From Candidatus Aminicenantota bacterium (GTDB lineage Bacteria; Acidobacteriota; Aminicenantia; S016-38), in the NCBI GenBank assembly GCA_027062035.1, contig JAMOUL010000298.1, positions 1 to 26,620 of the forward strand: a DNA stretch of 26,620 nucleotides, in the 5' to 3' direction. The translations under genes and the position numbers were made by a program. Below the pieces are notes generated by a model. That model saw only the letters and a program-made list of their open reading frames with translations. It made no database searches and was not told where the DNA came from. Positions 6,684-14,266 of the stretch are shown here, piece after piece. Position 1 is the first letter of the stretch. Each line of letters begins with the position of its first letter.

Positions 6684-8069
6684 ATGAAGGATGTTACACA
6701 TATAACTGCATATTTTAAGGAAGAAGAAATTGAAACCAAGGATAAACTCCTTGAAAATTTTCTGAAGGAAGCAGAGGAAAGAGCCCTTTTACCTTTTCTT
6801 TTTGAATGGGAGATGTTAATAAGGGCAACCCAGCTTTTTCCTGTTACCAATTTTCATCTTCTTTCTGAGGATATTAAAAATTCCATAATTAGAAAGAACT
6901 TTAATCCAGAACTCAGTTCTCTGGAAGATCTTATAAATAGACTGGCAGTTCTTTCAATAAGACTTGAAAATCGAAATTCTGAATTTTACACCGAATTTGA
7001 GGACTTTATAGAAGAATACTTCATGAGAAAGTACGGAATAATGACGCTGGAGCTCAAGAAGAAAAAGCGTGAAGATTACTGGACAATGATGTCCTATGCC
7101 ACAGAGCTCTTTCTCGATTGGAGAAACGTTCTTTCACATTTAAAGGAAAAGAGCCCGATCCAGTACCAGGTATTCTTTTCTGCCACCAGGAGAATTGTAA
7201 GGGAAGTTAAAAGAATTCCTCTTCTCGAAAACTTTCTTCTCAAGCGCTTCAAACGTCCCATGGATAGGATTTCTGTGAAGGAAATAACGGACCTTATTTC
7301 TTCCATCGAGGAAAAGAACGAGAGGAGAAGGATAGCTCTGGTGTTCCTGCTCGTTTCAAAACTGATAAAGTACCTGGACCATCTTGAGGCTCTGGTGAGG
7401 ACAGACCCTCTTCCAATGAGGTATTATCCCATTCTCATTCTTATAAAATACGAGATTTCCCTTCTTCTGAAGGTTATGGATACTAACAGAAAGACCATCC
7501 CCAAACTGAAGCCCCTTATGGACAAACTCCTTGTTTCCACAACCGAGGAGCACAAGAAGGTATTTTTCGGGGAACTTCTTAACATCTCGCTTATCACAGT
7601 TCCATCCAATATAAGGGAAAAGGTTGGTAAATCCGTTTTTCTTCTGAAGGGGATACTTCAGGAAATCGTCTATGAGATAATAAAGTTCTTCAACAAGGAG
7701 GTAAGAAAGGAAGCTCTTTTCCCATCTCATATTGGTAGAAGAGAACAGGCAGAGCAGGCTCTGAAGAATATTGATGCAGTTATTTCTAAAATTGATATGC
7801 TTCTTTCAAGCGGTAGCGTGGAGAGATATGAAGCTGAGGAAATAATAACGTTTCTTGAAAAGAGCGTGATGCACCTTCTTCTTTACAAGGATTGGGAAAC
7901 CCTTGAAAGGATTTTTTCTGATATAAGAAAGGCTTCTACCAAGAGGGAGATTTTCACAAAGGTAGCCAATCTTAAAAACCTGCTTCTTTACCTGATGGAA
8001 GAAATAAAGAAACGCAGGGTGTTTAATATAAAACTCGAAGAAGAAAAAGTCCCTGGGGCGGGGCGGTAG
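6684..8069 (+). CDS. Uncharacterised helical protein, 461 residues
   Basis: I do not recognise a family. The protein is very rich in Lys, Glu, Leu and Ile, reads as almost wholly alpha-helical, and has no signal peptide, no convincing transmembrane helix, no P-loop and no Cys pairs. The pattern suggests a solenoid or helical-bundle cytoplasmic protein. It is flanked by divergent Fe-S genes and convergent truA, with no same-strand partner. Its last 47 bp overlap the 3' end of truA tail to tail; the final residues (KVPGAGR) are Gly/Arg-rich, unlike the rest, as if the frame had run on into truA sequence. Consistent codon use and a continuous frame support it as a real gene. Confidence 0.8.
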   Translation: MKDVTHITAYFKEEEIETKDKLLENFLKEAEERALLPFLFEWEMLIRATQLFPVTNFHLLSEDIKNSIIRKNFNPELSSLEDLINRLAVLSIRLENRNSEFYTEFEDFIEEYFMRKYGIMTLELKKKKREDYWTMMSYATELFLDWRNVLSHLKEKSPIQYQVFFSATRRIVREVKRIPLLENFLLKRFKRPMDRISVKEITDLISSIEEKNERRRIALVFLLVSKLIKYLDHLEALVRTDPLPMRYYPILILIKYEISLLLKVMDTNRKTIPKLKPLMDKLLVSTTEEHKKVFFGELLNISLITVPSNIREKVGKSVFLLKGILQEIVYEIIKFFNKEVRKEALFPSHIGRREQAEQALKNIDAVISKIDMLLSSGSVERYEAEEIITFLEKSVMHLLLYKDWETLERIFSDIRKASTKREIFTKVANLKNLLLYLMEEIKKRRVFNIKLEEEKVPGAGR

Positions 8070-8754
8070 GTCCGGCCAGAGTTCTGTCCTTTGCTTCTAT
8101 AATATTCTGAAATTCCTCAGGGGAAATTTTGCCTCTTCCAACTTCCAGGAGAGTTCCAACCATTATCCTTACCATATATTTAAGGAATCCGCTTCCCTTT
8201 ACCCTGAAATAGAGCATGTCACCTTCTTCCCATACTTCGAAATTTTCTATTCTTCTTATCTTGTTTTTTTCTGTGGAATCTGACGTGAAGGAGGAAAAAT
8301 CTTTTTCACCAATGAGAAGTTTTGATGCTTCTATTATGGTCTCCACATTTAAGTTGCCTCTTACGTGAGCCACGTATCTGTACAGGAATGGAGAAACAAT
8401 TTCACCCCTGTAAACCCTGTATTCGTAAACCTTTCCTTTGGAGTGAAATCTGGCATTGAATTTATCATCCACAATTTCGCACTTCAGGATCCTTATGTCC
8501 GGAGGGATGAGGGAATTTATAGCCTTTTTCATGGAATCAGGAGGTATGGACAGTTTTGTATGGAAATTGGCAACCTGTCCGATAGCGTGTACTCCAGCGT
8601 CTGTTCTGCCAGCTCCATACAGTTTTGGTTTTTTCTTGGTTATAATCTGAAGGGCCCTATGAATGGTGCCCTGTACAGTTCTCTGGTCTGGTTGATATTG
8701 CCAGCCTCTGTAGTTTGTGCCGTCGTAGGCAATTGTGAGTTTATAGTTTGCCAA
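8023..8754 (-). CDS. truA: tRNA pseudouridine(38-40) synthase TruA
   Basis: Isomerises uridines 38-40 in the anticodon arm of tRNAs. 243 residues. The catalytic motif GAGRTDAGVHA carries Asp52; IAYDGTNYRGWQ opens the protein and FLKYMVRIMVGTLLEVGRGK is the conserved C-terminal block. The start is TTG (8752-8754), supported by GGAGAG 7 nt upstream and by the usual family N-terminus; no ATG is better placed. It overlaps holB by 14 bp, making it the last gene of the uvrA-holB-truA group, and converges with the 461-residue gene with a 47 bp overlap. Confidence 0.96.
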   Translation of the reverse strand: MANYKLTIAYDGTNYRGWQYQPDQRTVQGTIHRALQIITKKKPKLYGAGRTDAGVHAIGQVANFHTKLSIPPDSMKKAINSLIPPDIRILKCEIVDDKFNARFHSKGKVYEYRVYRGEIVSPFLYRYVAHVRGNLNVETIIEASKLLIGEKDFSSFTSDSTEKNKIRRIENFEVWEEGDMLYFRVKGSGFLKYMVRIMVGTLLEVGRGKISPEEFQNIIEAKDRTLAGPTAPPQGLFLLRVLY

Positions 8755-9463
8755 TTCCCATCTCTCCGAGGATTTCTTTTATGTAAGCCCGGGCGATGGA
8801 AAGGTTTGCCCGGTCCGCGACGGAATAAATTTTAACAAATGCGTCAAAGATTTCAGGAACCCTTTCTTCCATCATGGAGATCTTCTGAAGTTCGGATACC
8901 GGGAAAAATATGGGGTCTGTCCCTGATTTCCATGCTTCCCAATCCCGTAATAGATAAATCATGTTCTCTATATAAATTCTGAGGTCTTCCCTCTTTTTAA
9001 TTTTTTCCGGAGAGGAGAGCTTTTTAACTCTTTTCTTTTCCTTCCCTTCCCAGATAAGGTGTATTGTCCTCGATAATATGGTATGGGGAAGGGCAGAAGG
9101 AATCATGGTGAGGAGCAGGAAATAGGTGGATTCGGGTGGCTCTTCCAGGATTTTCAAAAGGGCATTGGCTGCTTCGGGGGTAAGACGATCAGCTTCTTCT
9201 ATAACCACCAGACGCCATTTTGAAGAGAAGGGTTTAAGGGATATTATCTGTTCCAGTTCCCTGATCTGCGATATCTTTATGCTGGAGCCTGAAGGTGAAA
9301 TTCTTACAAGGTCATTGAACTCTTCCAGTTTTTTCTCACAACCCCCGCAGAGGATAAGTCTCGAGAGGAATAACACGGTTTTATCATCTCCCCCTTCTAC
9401 CAGAAGAGTGTGGTGCAGTTTTCCCCTTAAAGAAGCTTCTTTAAAATATCTCTCAGCATCCAT
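8741..9463 (-). CDS. holB: DNA polymerase III delta-prime subunit-like clamp-loader ATPase
   Basis: Clamp-loader AAA+ protein of 240 residues. The region KWRLVVIEEADRLTPEAANALLKILEEPPESTYFLLL (83-117) is the hallmark of delta-prime/tau/gamma. The P-loop is degenerate (EGGDDKT, 23-29, no GxxGxGK), as expected of delta-prime, which does not hydrolyse ATP. Only two Cys of the zinc module remain (C39, C42). The SRC arginine-finger motif appears as SRT (131-133). At 240 residues it is shorter than the usual 300 or more, so the C-terminal collar domain is reduced or diverged. It overlaps uvrA by 11 bp and truA by 14 bp. DnaX is excluded by the lost Walker A. Confidence 0.87.
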   Translation of the reverse strand: MDAERYFKEASLRGKLHHTLLVEGGDDKTVLFLSRLILCGGCEKKLEEFNDLVRISPSGSSIKISQIRELEQIISLKPFSSKWRLVVIEEADRLTPEAANALLKILEEPPESTYFLLLTMIPSALPHTILSRTIHLIWEGKEKKRVKKLSSPEKIKKREDLRIYIENMIYLLRDWEAWKSGTDPIFFPVSELQKISMMEERVPEIFDAFVKIYSVADRANLSIARAYIKEILGEMGIGKL

Positions 9464-11909
9464 TTAACACCTCTCTTAAAAATCTTCCTGTATAGGTGTT
9501 TGCCCTGCATACTTCTTCAGGGGTTCCCTGGGCAACTATTCTACCCCCCTCTTCTCCTCCTTCAGGGCCAAGGTCGATTATCCAGTCTGCGTTTTTTATG
9601 ACATCGAGGTTATGTTCTATAACGATCACAGTTGCTCCTTCATCCACGAGTCTATGTAGTACCCTGAGGAGCTTTTTTACATCATCAAAATGAAGCCCAA
9701 CCGTCGGTTCGTCCAGTATGTACAGGTTGGATTTTACATTTCTTGTTAGTTCCTTTGTAATCTTTACCCTTTGAGCTTCTCCGCCTGAAAGGTTTGGAGA
9801 AGGCTGGCCAAGTTTTATGTAACCAAGGCCTATATCCTTCAGGAGTTTTAATCTCCTTTCTATCTGTGGAACATCCCTGAAGAGTTTATAGGCTTCCTCC
9901 ACGGTCATTTCGAGGACATCATTGATGTTTTTGCCGCGGAACCTTACTTCCAGCACTTCCTTTCTGTACCTTTTCCCCTGGCACTCGTTGCAGACAGTGA
10001 AGACATCCGGCAGGAAGTGCATTCTTATCCTTATTACGCCAGCTCCCTTGCATACTGGACAGCGTCCTTCTTTAAGGTTAAAGCTGAACCTCGAATGGTT
10101 AAAGCCCCTTTTTTTAGCTTCGGGAAGAGATGAGAAGAGTTTTCTTATGTGGGTGAAGACTCCGGTATAAGTGGCAGGATTGGAACGAGGAGTCCTCCCT
10201 ATTGGTTTTTGATCTACCAGTACAGCTTCCTTTACCTTTTCTGCCCCTTCTATTTTGTCAAAGCTCTCATTCTTGCCCTTCAGTGCAGCAAATAGCGTGT
10301 CTATAATAAGGGAACTCTTTCCTGAGCCGGAAACTCCGGTAACTACCAGGAAGACACCCAGGGGAATTTTAACATTCAGATTCTTCAGGTTATGGATCCT
10401 CGCACCTTTTATAAAGAGAAAATCCTTCGGTTTTCTTCTTCGATAAGGGATGTCTATGAACTTTTCCTTTCTTAAATAAGCGCCTGTTATGGATCGGGAA
10501 CTGGATAAAATTTCAGAGATGGGTCCACTGGCCACTATTCTGCCTCCGGATTCTCCCCCTCCAGGTCCCATATCTATTATGTGGTCTGCAGATCTAATGG
10601 TCATTTCATCGTGTTCTACAACAATAACTGTGTTTCCAAAATCCCTTATCCTTTTTAAAACCTCTATAAGTCTTTTTTGATCCCTGGGATGAAGGCCTAT
10701 AGAAGGTTCATCCAGGACATAAAGGGCCCCCCTTATTTTTGCTCCAAGCTGGGAAGCGAGTCTTACCCGTTGGGCTTCTCCACCGGAAAGTGAAAAAATG
10801 GGTCTGTTCATGGTCAAATATCCTATCCCGAGTTCCTCCATTATTTCCAGTCTTTCCTTTATCTGAATGGCTATTCTACTGGCAATTTTGTTTTTCCAGA
10901 GATCCTCTATTTCTATAAGCCTTTTTTTGAAAACAGTAGCCGGAAGTTCCACATAGTATCCGATATCTTTTCCATCGATTTTGAAGGAAAGGGTTTCGCT
11001 ACGTAGCCTTATTCCGCCACACTCTTCGCATCGTTCCTCGGTTATAATCTGTTCTTCTCCTTTGATGATCAGCCTGAAACCGGTCCCTCCACATGCAGGA
11101 CACGCCCCATAGGGACTGTTAAAAGAAAATAATCTCGGCTCCGGAGAGGGCAGGGAAATGCCACAATAGGGACAGTGCAGGGAGGTGGAATACAGTATTT
11201 CTTCCCCATCTGAAATCACTATGAGACTTTCCCCGGAAATTTCAAGGGCTCTCTTTACGCTTCTTTCCAGCCTTTTGCCGGATGGTACAAGTTCGTCCAC
11301 CAGAACCTCTATGTTGTGAGTTTTAAATCTTTCCAGAGCAGGAGGTGGAGAAATTTCCATTATTTTTCCATCAACCCTCGCCCTTACAAATCCCATTCTG
11401 GATATTTTGTTGAATACTTCCCGATGTTCACCCTTCTTTCCCTTTATGAGCGGAGCAAGAATTTTTATCCTTTTCCCGCTAAAACCTGCTTCGATTGCAC
11501 TGGCAATTTCATCGGGCTCAAAGGCCCCAAGTTTTCTTCCGCAAACCGGACAGAATGGCTCAGAAACGCGGGAAAAAAGGAGTCTTAGATAATCGTATAT
11601 TTCTGTGACTGTTCCTACTGTAGAGCGGGGATTGGCTGCGATGGATTTTTGATCAACCGCAATGCCAGCACGCAGTCCTTCAATAGATTCCACATCGGGT
11701 CTGCTTACCTTTTCCAGAAAACGCCTGGCATAGGGGGATAGGACTTCCAGGAATCTCATCTGTGCCTGCTGGAATACAGTGTCGAAGGCAAGGGAGCTTT
11801 TACCGGATCCACTCACTCCTGTTATTACCACGAACCTATCGTGAGGGATATTGAGGGAAAGGTCCTTAAGATTGTGCTCCCTGGCGCCCCTTATTCTTAT
11901 CTCTTTCAT
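9453..11909 (-). CDS. uvrA: Excinuclease ABC subunit A, lacking the insertion domain
   Basis: DNA-damage recognition ATPase of nucleotide excision repair, working with UvrB and UvrC. Two ABC modules are intact: Walker A GVSGSGKSS (31-39) and a second copy near 530, with two signature motifs (SLSGGEAQR, NLSGGEAQR) and two Walker B/D-loop regions (VLDEPSIGLH, ILDEPTVGLH). The UvrB-binding domain (about 120-250) is present, as is the C-terminal zinc hairpin. The length is 818 against about 940 usually. The missing part lies between CPAC (C270, C273) and CEEC (C294, C297): about 20 residues replace over 100, i.e. the mobile insertion domain that contacts DNA. The reading frame is continuous, so this is not a frameshift. 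ATG overlaps the upstream gene's stop (ATGA). Confidence 0.97.
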   Translation of the reverse strand: MKEIRIRGAREHNLKDLSLNIPHDRFVVITGVSGSGKSSLAFDTVFQQAQMRFLEVLSPYARRFLEKVSRPDVESIEGLRAGIAVDQKSIAANPRSTVGTVTEIYDYLRLLFSRVSEPFCPVCGRKLGAFEPDEIASAIEAGFSGKRIKILAPLIKGKKGEHREVFNKISRMGFVRARVDGKIMEISPPPALERFKTHNIEVLVDELVPSGKRLERSVKRALEISGESLIVISDGEEILYSTSLHCPYCGISLPSPEPRLFSFNSPYGACPACGGTGFRLIIKGEEQIITEERCEECGGIRLRSETLSFKIDGKDIGYYVELPATVFKKRLIEIEDLWKNKIASRIAIQIKERLEIMEELGIGYLTMNRPIFSLSGGEAQRVRLASQLGAKIRGALYVLDEPSIGLHPRDQKRLIEVLKRIRDFGNTVIVVEHDEMTIRSADHIIDMGPGGGESGGRIVASGPISEILSSSRSITGAYLRKEKFIDIPYRRRKPKDFLFIKGARIHNLKNLNVKIPLGVFLVVTGVSGSGKSSLIIDTLFAALKGKNESFDKIEGAEKVKEAVLVDQKPIGRTPRSNPATYTGVFTHIRKLFSSLPEAKKRGFNHSRFSFNLKEGRCPVCKGAGVIRIRMHFLPDVFTVCNECQGKRYRKEVLEVRFRGKNINDVLEMTVEEAYKLFRDVPQIERRLKLLKDIGLGYIKLGQPSPNLSGGEAQRVKITKELTRNVKSNLYILDEPTVGLHFDDVKKLLRVLHRLVDEGATVIVIEHNLDVIKNADWIIDLGPEGGEEGGRIVAQGTPEEVCRANTYTGRFLREVLNGC

Positions 11910-12115
11910 TTGCCCTTAAAGATGAGATTTAAAAGCAGGGTTAACAGTAAACTTAACAATATGGATGTACCCAGCGGAAAAATAAAGGTGAAACCCTTTC
12001 TTTTAATAACAATATCTCCGGGAATTTTTGGCAGGGAGGGGAGCAGAAACAGAACAAGGCCCATGATAAAAAGTATAAGGCCAGAGATCATAATGAAAAC
12101 TCCTGCGTTCTTCAA
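11906..12115 (-). CDS. DUF2905-family small membrane protein
   Basis: A 69-residue protein with two transmembrane helices (about residues 8-27 and 46-65) joined by the loop SLPKIPGDIVIKRKGFTFIFPLG, the recognisable core of the DUF2905 family (LP..PGDI..(K/R)..F.FYFP). Function unknown. The start is TTG (12113-12115), supported by GGAGGGAG just upstream; an internal ATG lies eight codons in and would cut into helix 1. It overlaps uvrA by 4 bp and is first in the uvrA-holB-truA operon. A TAAAAT (12148-12153, minus strand) could be its -10, without a good -35. Confidence 0.85.
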   Translation of the reverse strand: MKNAGVFIMISGLILFIMGLVLFLLPSLPKIPGDIVIKRKGFTFIFPLGTSILLSLLLTLLLNLIFKGK

Positions 12116-12177
12116 GACTCCCTCCTTTAACGGTCTTTTTCATTTAAATTTTACCTTACATGAAAAACTTTTTGAGG

Positions 12178-13044
12178 TTAATCTTCTCCGTGCGCCTTTT
12201 CATATTCCTTTCGGAGAGTTTCCAGATCCAGGTGAGTGTATTTCTGGGTTGTGGAAAGAGAAGAATGTCCCAGCAGTTCCTGTATGGTTCTTATATCTGC
12301 TCCCATCATAAGAAGATGGGTTGCAAAACTGTGTCGGAGCTTATGTGGTGATACCTTTTTTCTTATGGAAGTTAATCGTATGTATTTTTCTATAAGTTTT
12401 TCAACCCATCTCGCTGACAGTCTTTTTTTGAATTTATTAAGAAAAAGGGCATCTTCCCTGGCTTCCGTTCTGAAGGTTAAGTATTTTTTAAGGGCTTTCC
12501 GGGCTGGAACTCCGAAGGGAACTATTCTTTCCTTTCCTCCTTTTCCCTTCACCCTCAGAAACCTATCAGCGAGGTTCAAATCAGAAACATTTAACCCTAC
12601 AAGTTCAGAGAGTCGAATGCCTGTTGCATAGAGGAGTTCCAGAATAGCCCTATCTCTGGCAGAAAAGAAATCTCTGGGTTCGGGAAGCTCCAGTAACTCG
12701 GTTACTTCATCCATGGAAAGAACCACAGGAAGTTTCTGACTTTTCCTGGGATAGCTCACCAGTTTTGCCTGATTGATCTTGACCAAATTACGGGAAAGAA
12801 GGTATTTGTACATGGATTTAATCGCTGCCAGTTTTCTTTCGGTAGAAGCTCCGCTATATCCCTCACCTTTAAGCCATAATAGGAAATTGTATATATCCTC
12901 TGCTTCAGCAGTAAGAATGTCCTTCCCCGTGCTGGCAAGAAATGCCTTGAATTGTAGAAGATCCTTCCGGTAACTTTCTATCGTTCTTGGGGAGTACCTC
13001 TTTTCCCTCTGAAGGTATGTAAGAAATTCCAGAGCCGGATCCAT
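12178..13044 (-). CDS. Tyrosine recombinase XerC/XerD family
   Basis: Site-specific recombinase of 288 residues, the normal XerC/D length. The N-terminal SAM-like core-binding domain covers about 1-90; the catalytic domain has Arg144 (ATGIRLSEL), Lys171 (KGKGGKER), His234 and Arg237 (PHKLRH), His260 (LLGHSS) and nucleophile Tyr269 (TQKYTH), so it should be active. Such enzymes resolve chromosome dimers at dif. Nothing here suggests an integron or phage: no attachment repeats or cargo. It starts 4 bp after the stop of an exported M16-like gene, with no clear Shine-Dalgarno, so it is likely co-transcribed. Assignment to XerC or XerD cannot be made by eye; a single-Xer system is possible. Confidence 0.93.
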   Translation of the reverse strand: MDPALEFLTYLQREKRYSPRTIESYRKDLLQFKAFLASTGKDILTAEAEDIYNFLLWLKGEGYSGASTERKLAAIKSMYKYLLSRNLVKINQAKLVSYPRKSQKLPVVLSMDEVTELLELPEPRDFFSARDRAILELLYATGIRLSELVGLNVSDLNLADRFLRVKGKGGKERIVPFGVPARKALKKYLTFRTEAREDALFLNKFKKRLSARWVEKLIEKYIRLTSIRKKVSPHKLRHSFATHLLMMGADIRTIQELLGHSSLSTTQKYTHLDLETLRKEYEKAHGED

Positions 13045-13048
13045 GAGA

Positions 13049-14266
13049 TTATTCGCTCGAAAGCTCGTACAGAAATCTTCCTGCGCTATCGAATACTCCT
13101 ATTGAACTGACGTTTTGAAGGATTTCCTTCACACTATCTTCGCTTCCCGTAATCAGAACAGATAAGCTTCGGGATGGAAAATTCCTTAAAACAGAATTTA
13201 TTTCGTTCAGGCTATATTCCTTTTCCTGCATTCTGATAGCCTTCCATTCCCTTCTCATTACTGGCCAGGGAAGACTTTCTTCGTATTTGAGTTTTCCTTT
13301 CATGTATTTCTTTATCCTTTCGAATTCGTCAGGTTCTATTCCTGCCCTCATCTTGCCCGATATTACCCTTCTTGAAAGAAAAAAGATTTCCTTTGTGCTT
13401 CCCTTTCGAATCCTGAGATCTATCCAGCCAAAGGAAACGTTTCTTCCTTTCTGTATACCCGAAGATATAGAAACTCTATCTGTGAACATGGTGTGAAATA
13501 AACCTTCAGGGTTCAGAGCAAGGGCACTTATGAGTACTTTAATGGGCATGATCTCCTTCCGTTCAATTATTTTAAAGAACCATACCACATGGGGCTCATT
13601 CATGGTAATGAAGCCTACTTTAATCGGGGGACGGTCCGGTGGTTCCATCAGTTTCTGAAGATGAACGATCCTGGTGATATTTTTAGAAAGGGAGTTTTTA
13701 ATAACTGAAGTGATAAACCCTCCTTCCACCACTATCTTCACCCTTCTGGGTGAGAAGCATTTCTGCTTGAGATTTGAGATGTCCTTTGGGGTGATTCTCA
13801 TTATATCCGTCATGGTGGGAAAGGGACGACCATATTCTGACATGGGGTAGAAAAGAAACGGCCCGAAGTCAGAGAATGAAGGTCTGGGAATGGACAGAGA
13901 TATGAGTTTCTTTGCCCTGGTAAGGGCTGCGGGATCAATCTGGGAACTGTATATAAGGGATGCGGCAATTCTGGAGGGAGTTGACCAGTAATTTTTCAGG
14001 GATATTATTCTGAAGTATGATGAGTCCACACCAACATGAGTTTCTATGCGAGCTCCTGAGTTCCAGATGTCCTTTTTCCACTTTTCCTCCTGGTAAAGAA
14101 AGAGGGTTGATAACAGTCCGCTGGTTTCCTCATCGGCTCTGCCACAGGGTGAAATTATGGTCAGGGAAATGAGTTCCATGGGAGACGGGTTTAGTATGAG
14201 GTTGATGGAAAGGAGATTAAAGCCAATGATTAGTGTGATGAAAACTTTAATTATTTTTCCTGCCAT
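13049..14266 (-). CDS. Exported M16-peptidase-like protein without zinc motif (second of pair)
   Basis: 405 residues with an N-terminal signal peptide or anchor (about 6-26). I assign it to the M16 fold from its place and overlap with the preceding M16-like gene and from weak similarity: GLLSTLFLY (50-58) sits where GLAHLLEHM would be, and the second half has the two-domain pattern (KIVVEGGF strand, LNPEGLFHTMFTDR). The HxxEH residues are replaced by S-T-L-F-L, so it cannot bind zinc in the usual way. It overlaps the preceding gene by 16 bp and is followed after 4 bp by the Xer recombinase. In two-subunit bacterial M16 enzymes one partner is inactive; here both are. Confidence 0.65.
   Translation of the reverse strand: MAGKIIKVFITLIIGFNLLSINLILNPSPMELISLTIISPCGRADEETSGLLSTLFLYQEEKWKKDIWNSGARIETHVGVDSSYFRIISLKNYWSTPSRIAASLIYSSQIDPAALTRAKKLISLSIPRPSFSDFGPFLFYPMSEYGRPFPTMTDIMRITPKDISNLKQKCFSPRRVKIVVEGGFITSVIKNSLSKNITRIVHLQKLMEPPDRPPIKVGFITMNEPHVVWFFKIIERKEIMPIKVLISALALNPEGLFHTMFTDRVSISSGIQKGRNVSFGWIDLRIRKGSTKEIFFLSRRVISGKMRAGIEPDEFERIKKYMKGKLKYEESLPWPVMRREWKAIRMQEKEYSLNEINSVLRNFPSRSLSVLITGSEDSVKEILQNVSSIGVFDSAGRFLYELSSE

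Noticed and set aside
9453..11909. UvrA shortening due to a frameshift or pseudogene
   Set aside because: The frame is continuous with all ATPase motifs on both sides of the gap, so it is an in-frame domain loss.
12178..13044. Xer gene as a sign of a mobile element or integron
   Set aside because: Normal XerC/D length and motifs, housekeeping neighbours, no attachment repeats, transposase or cargo seen.
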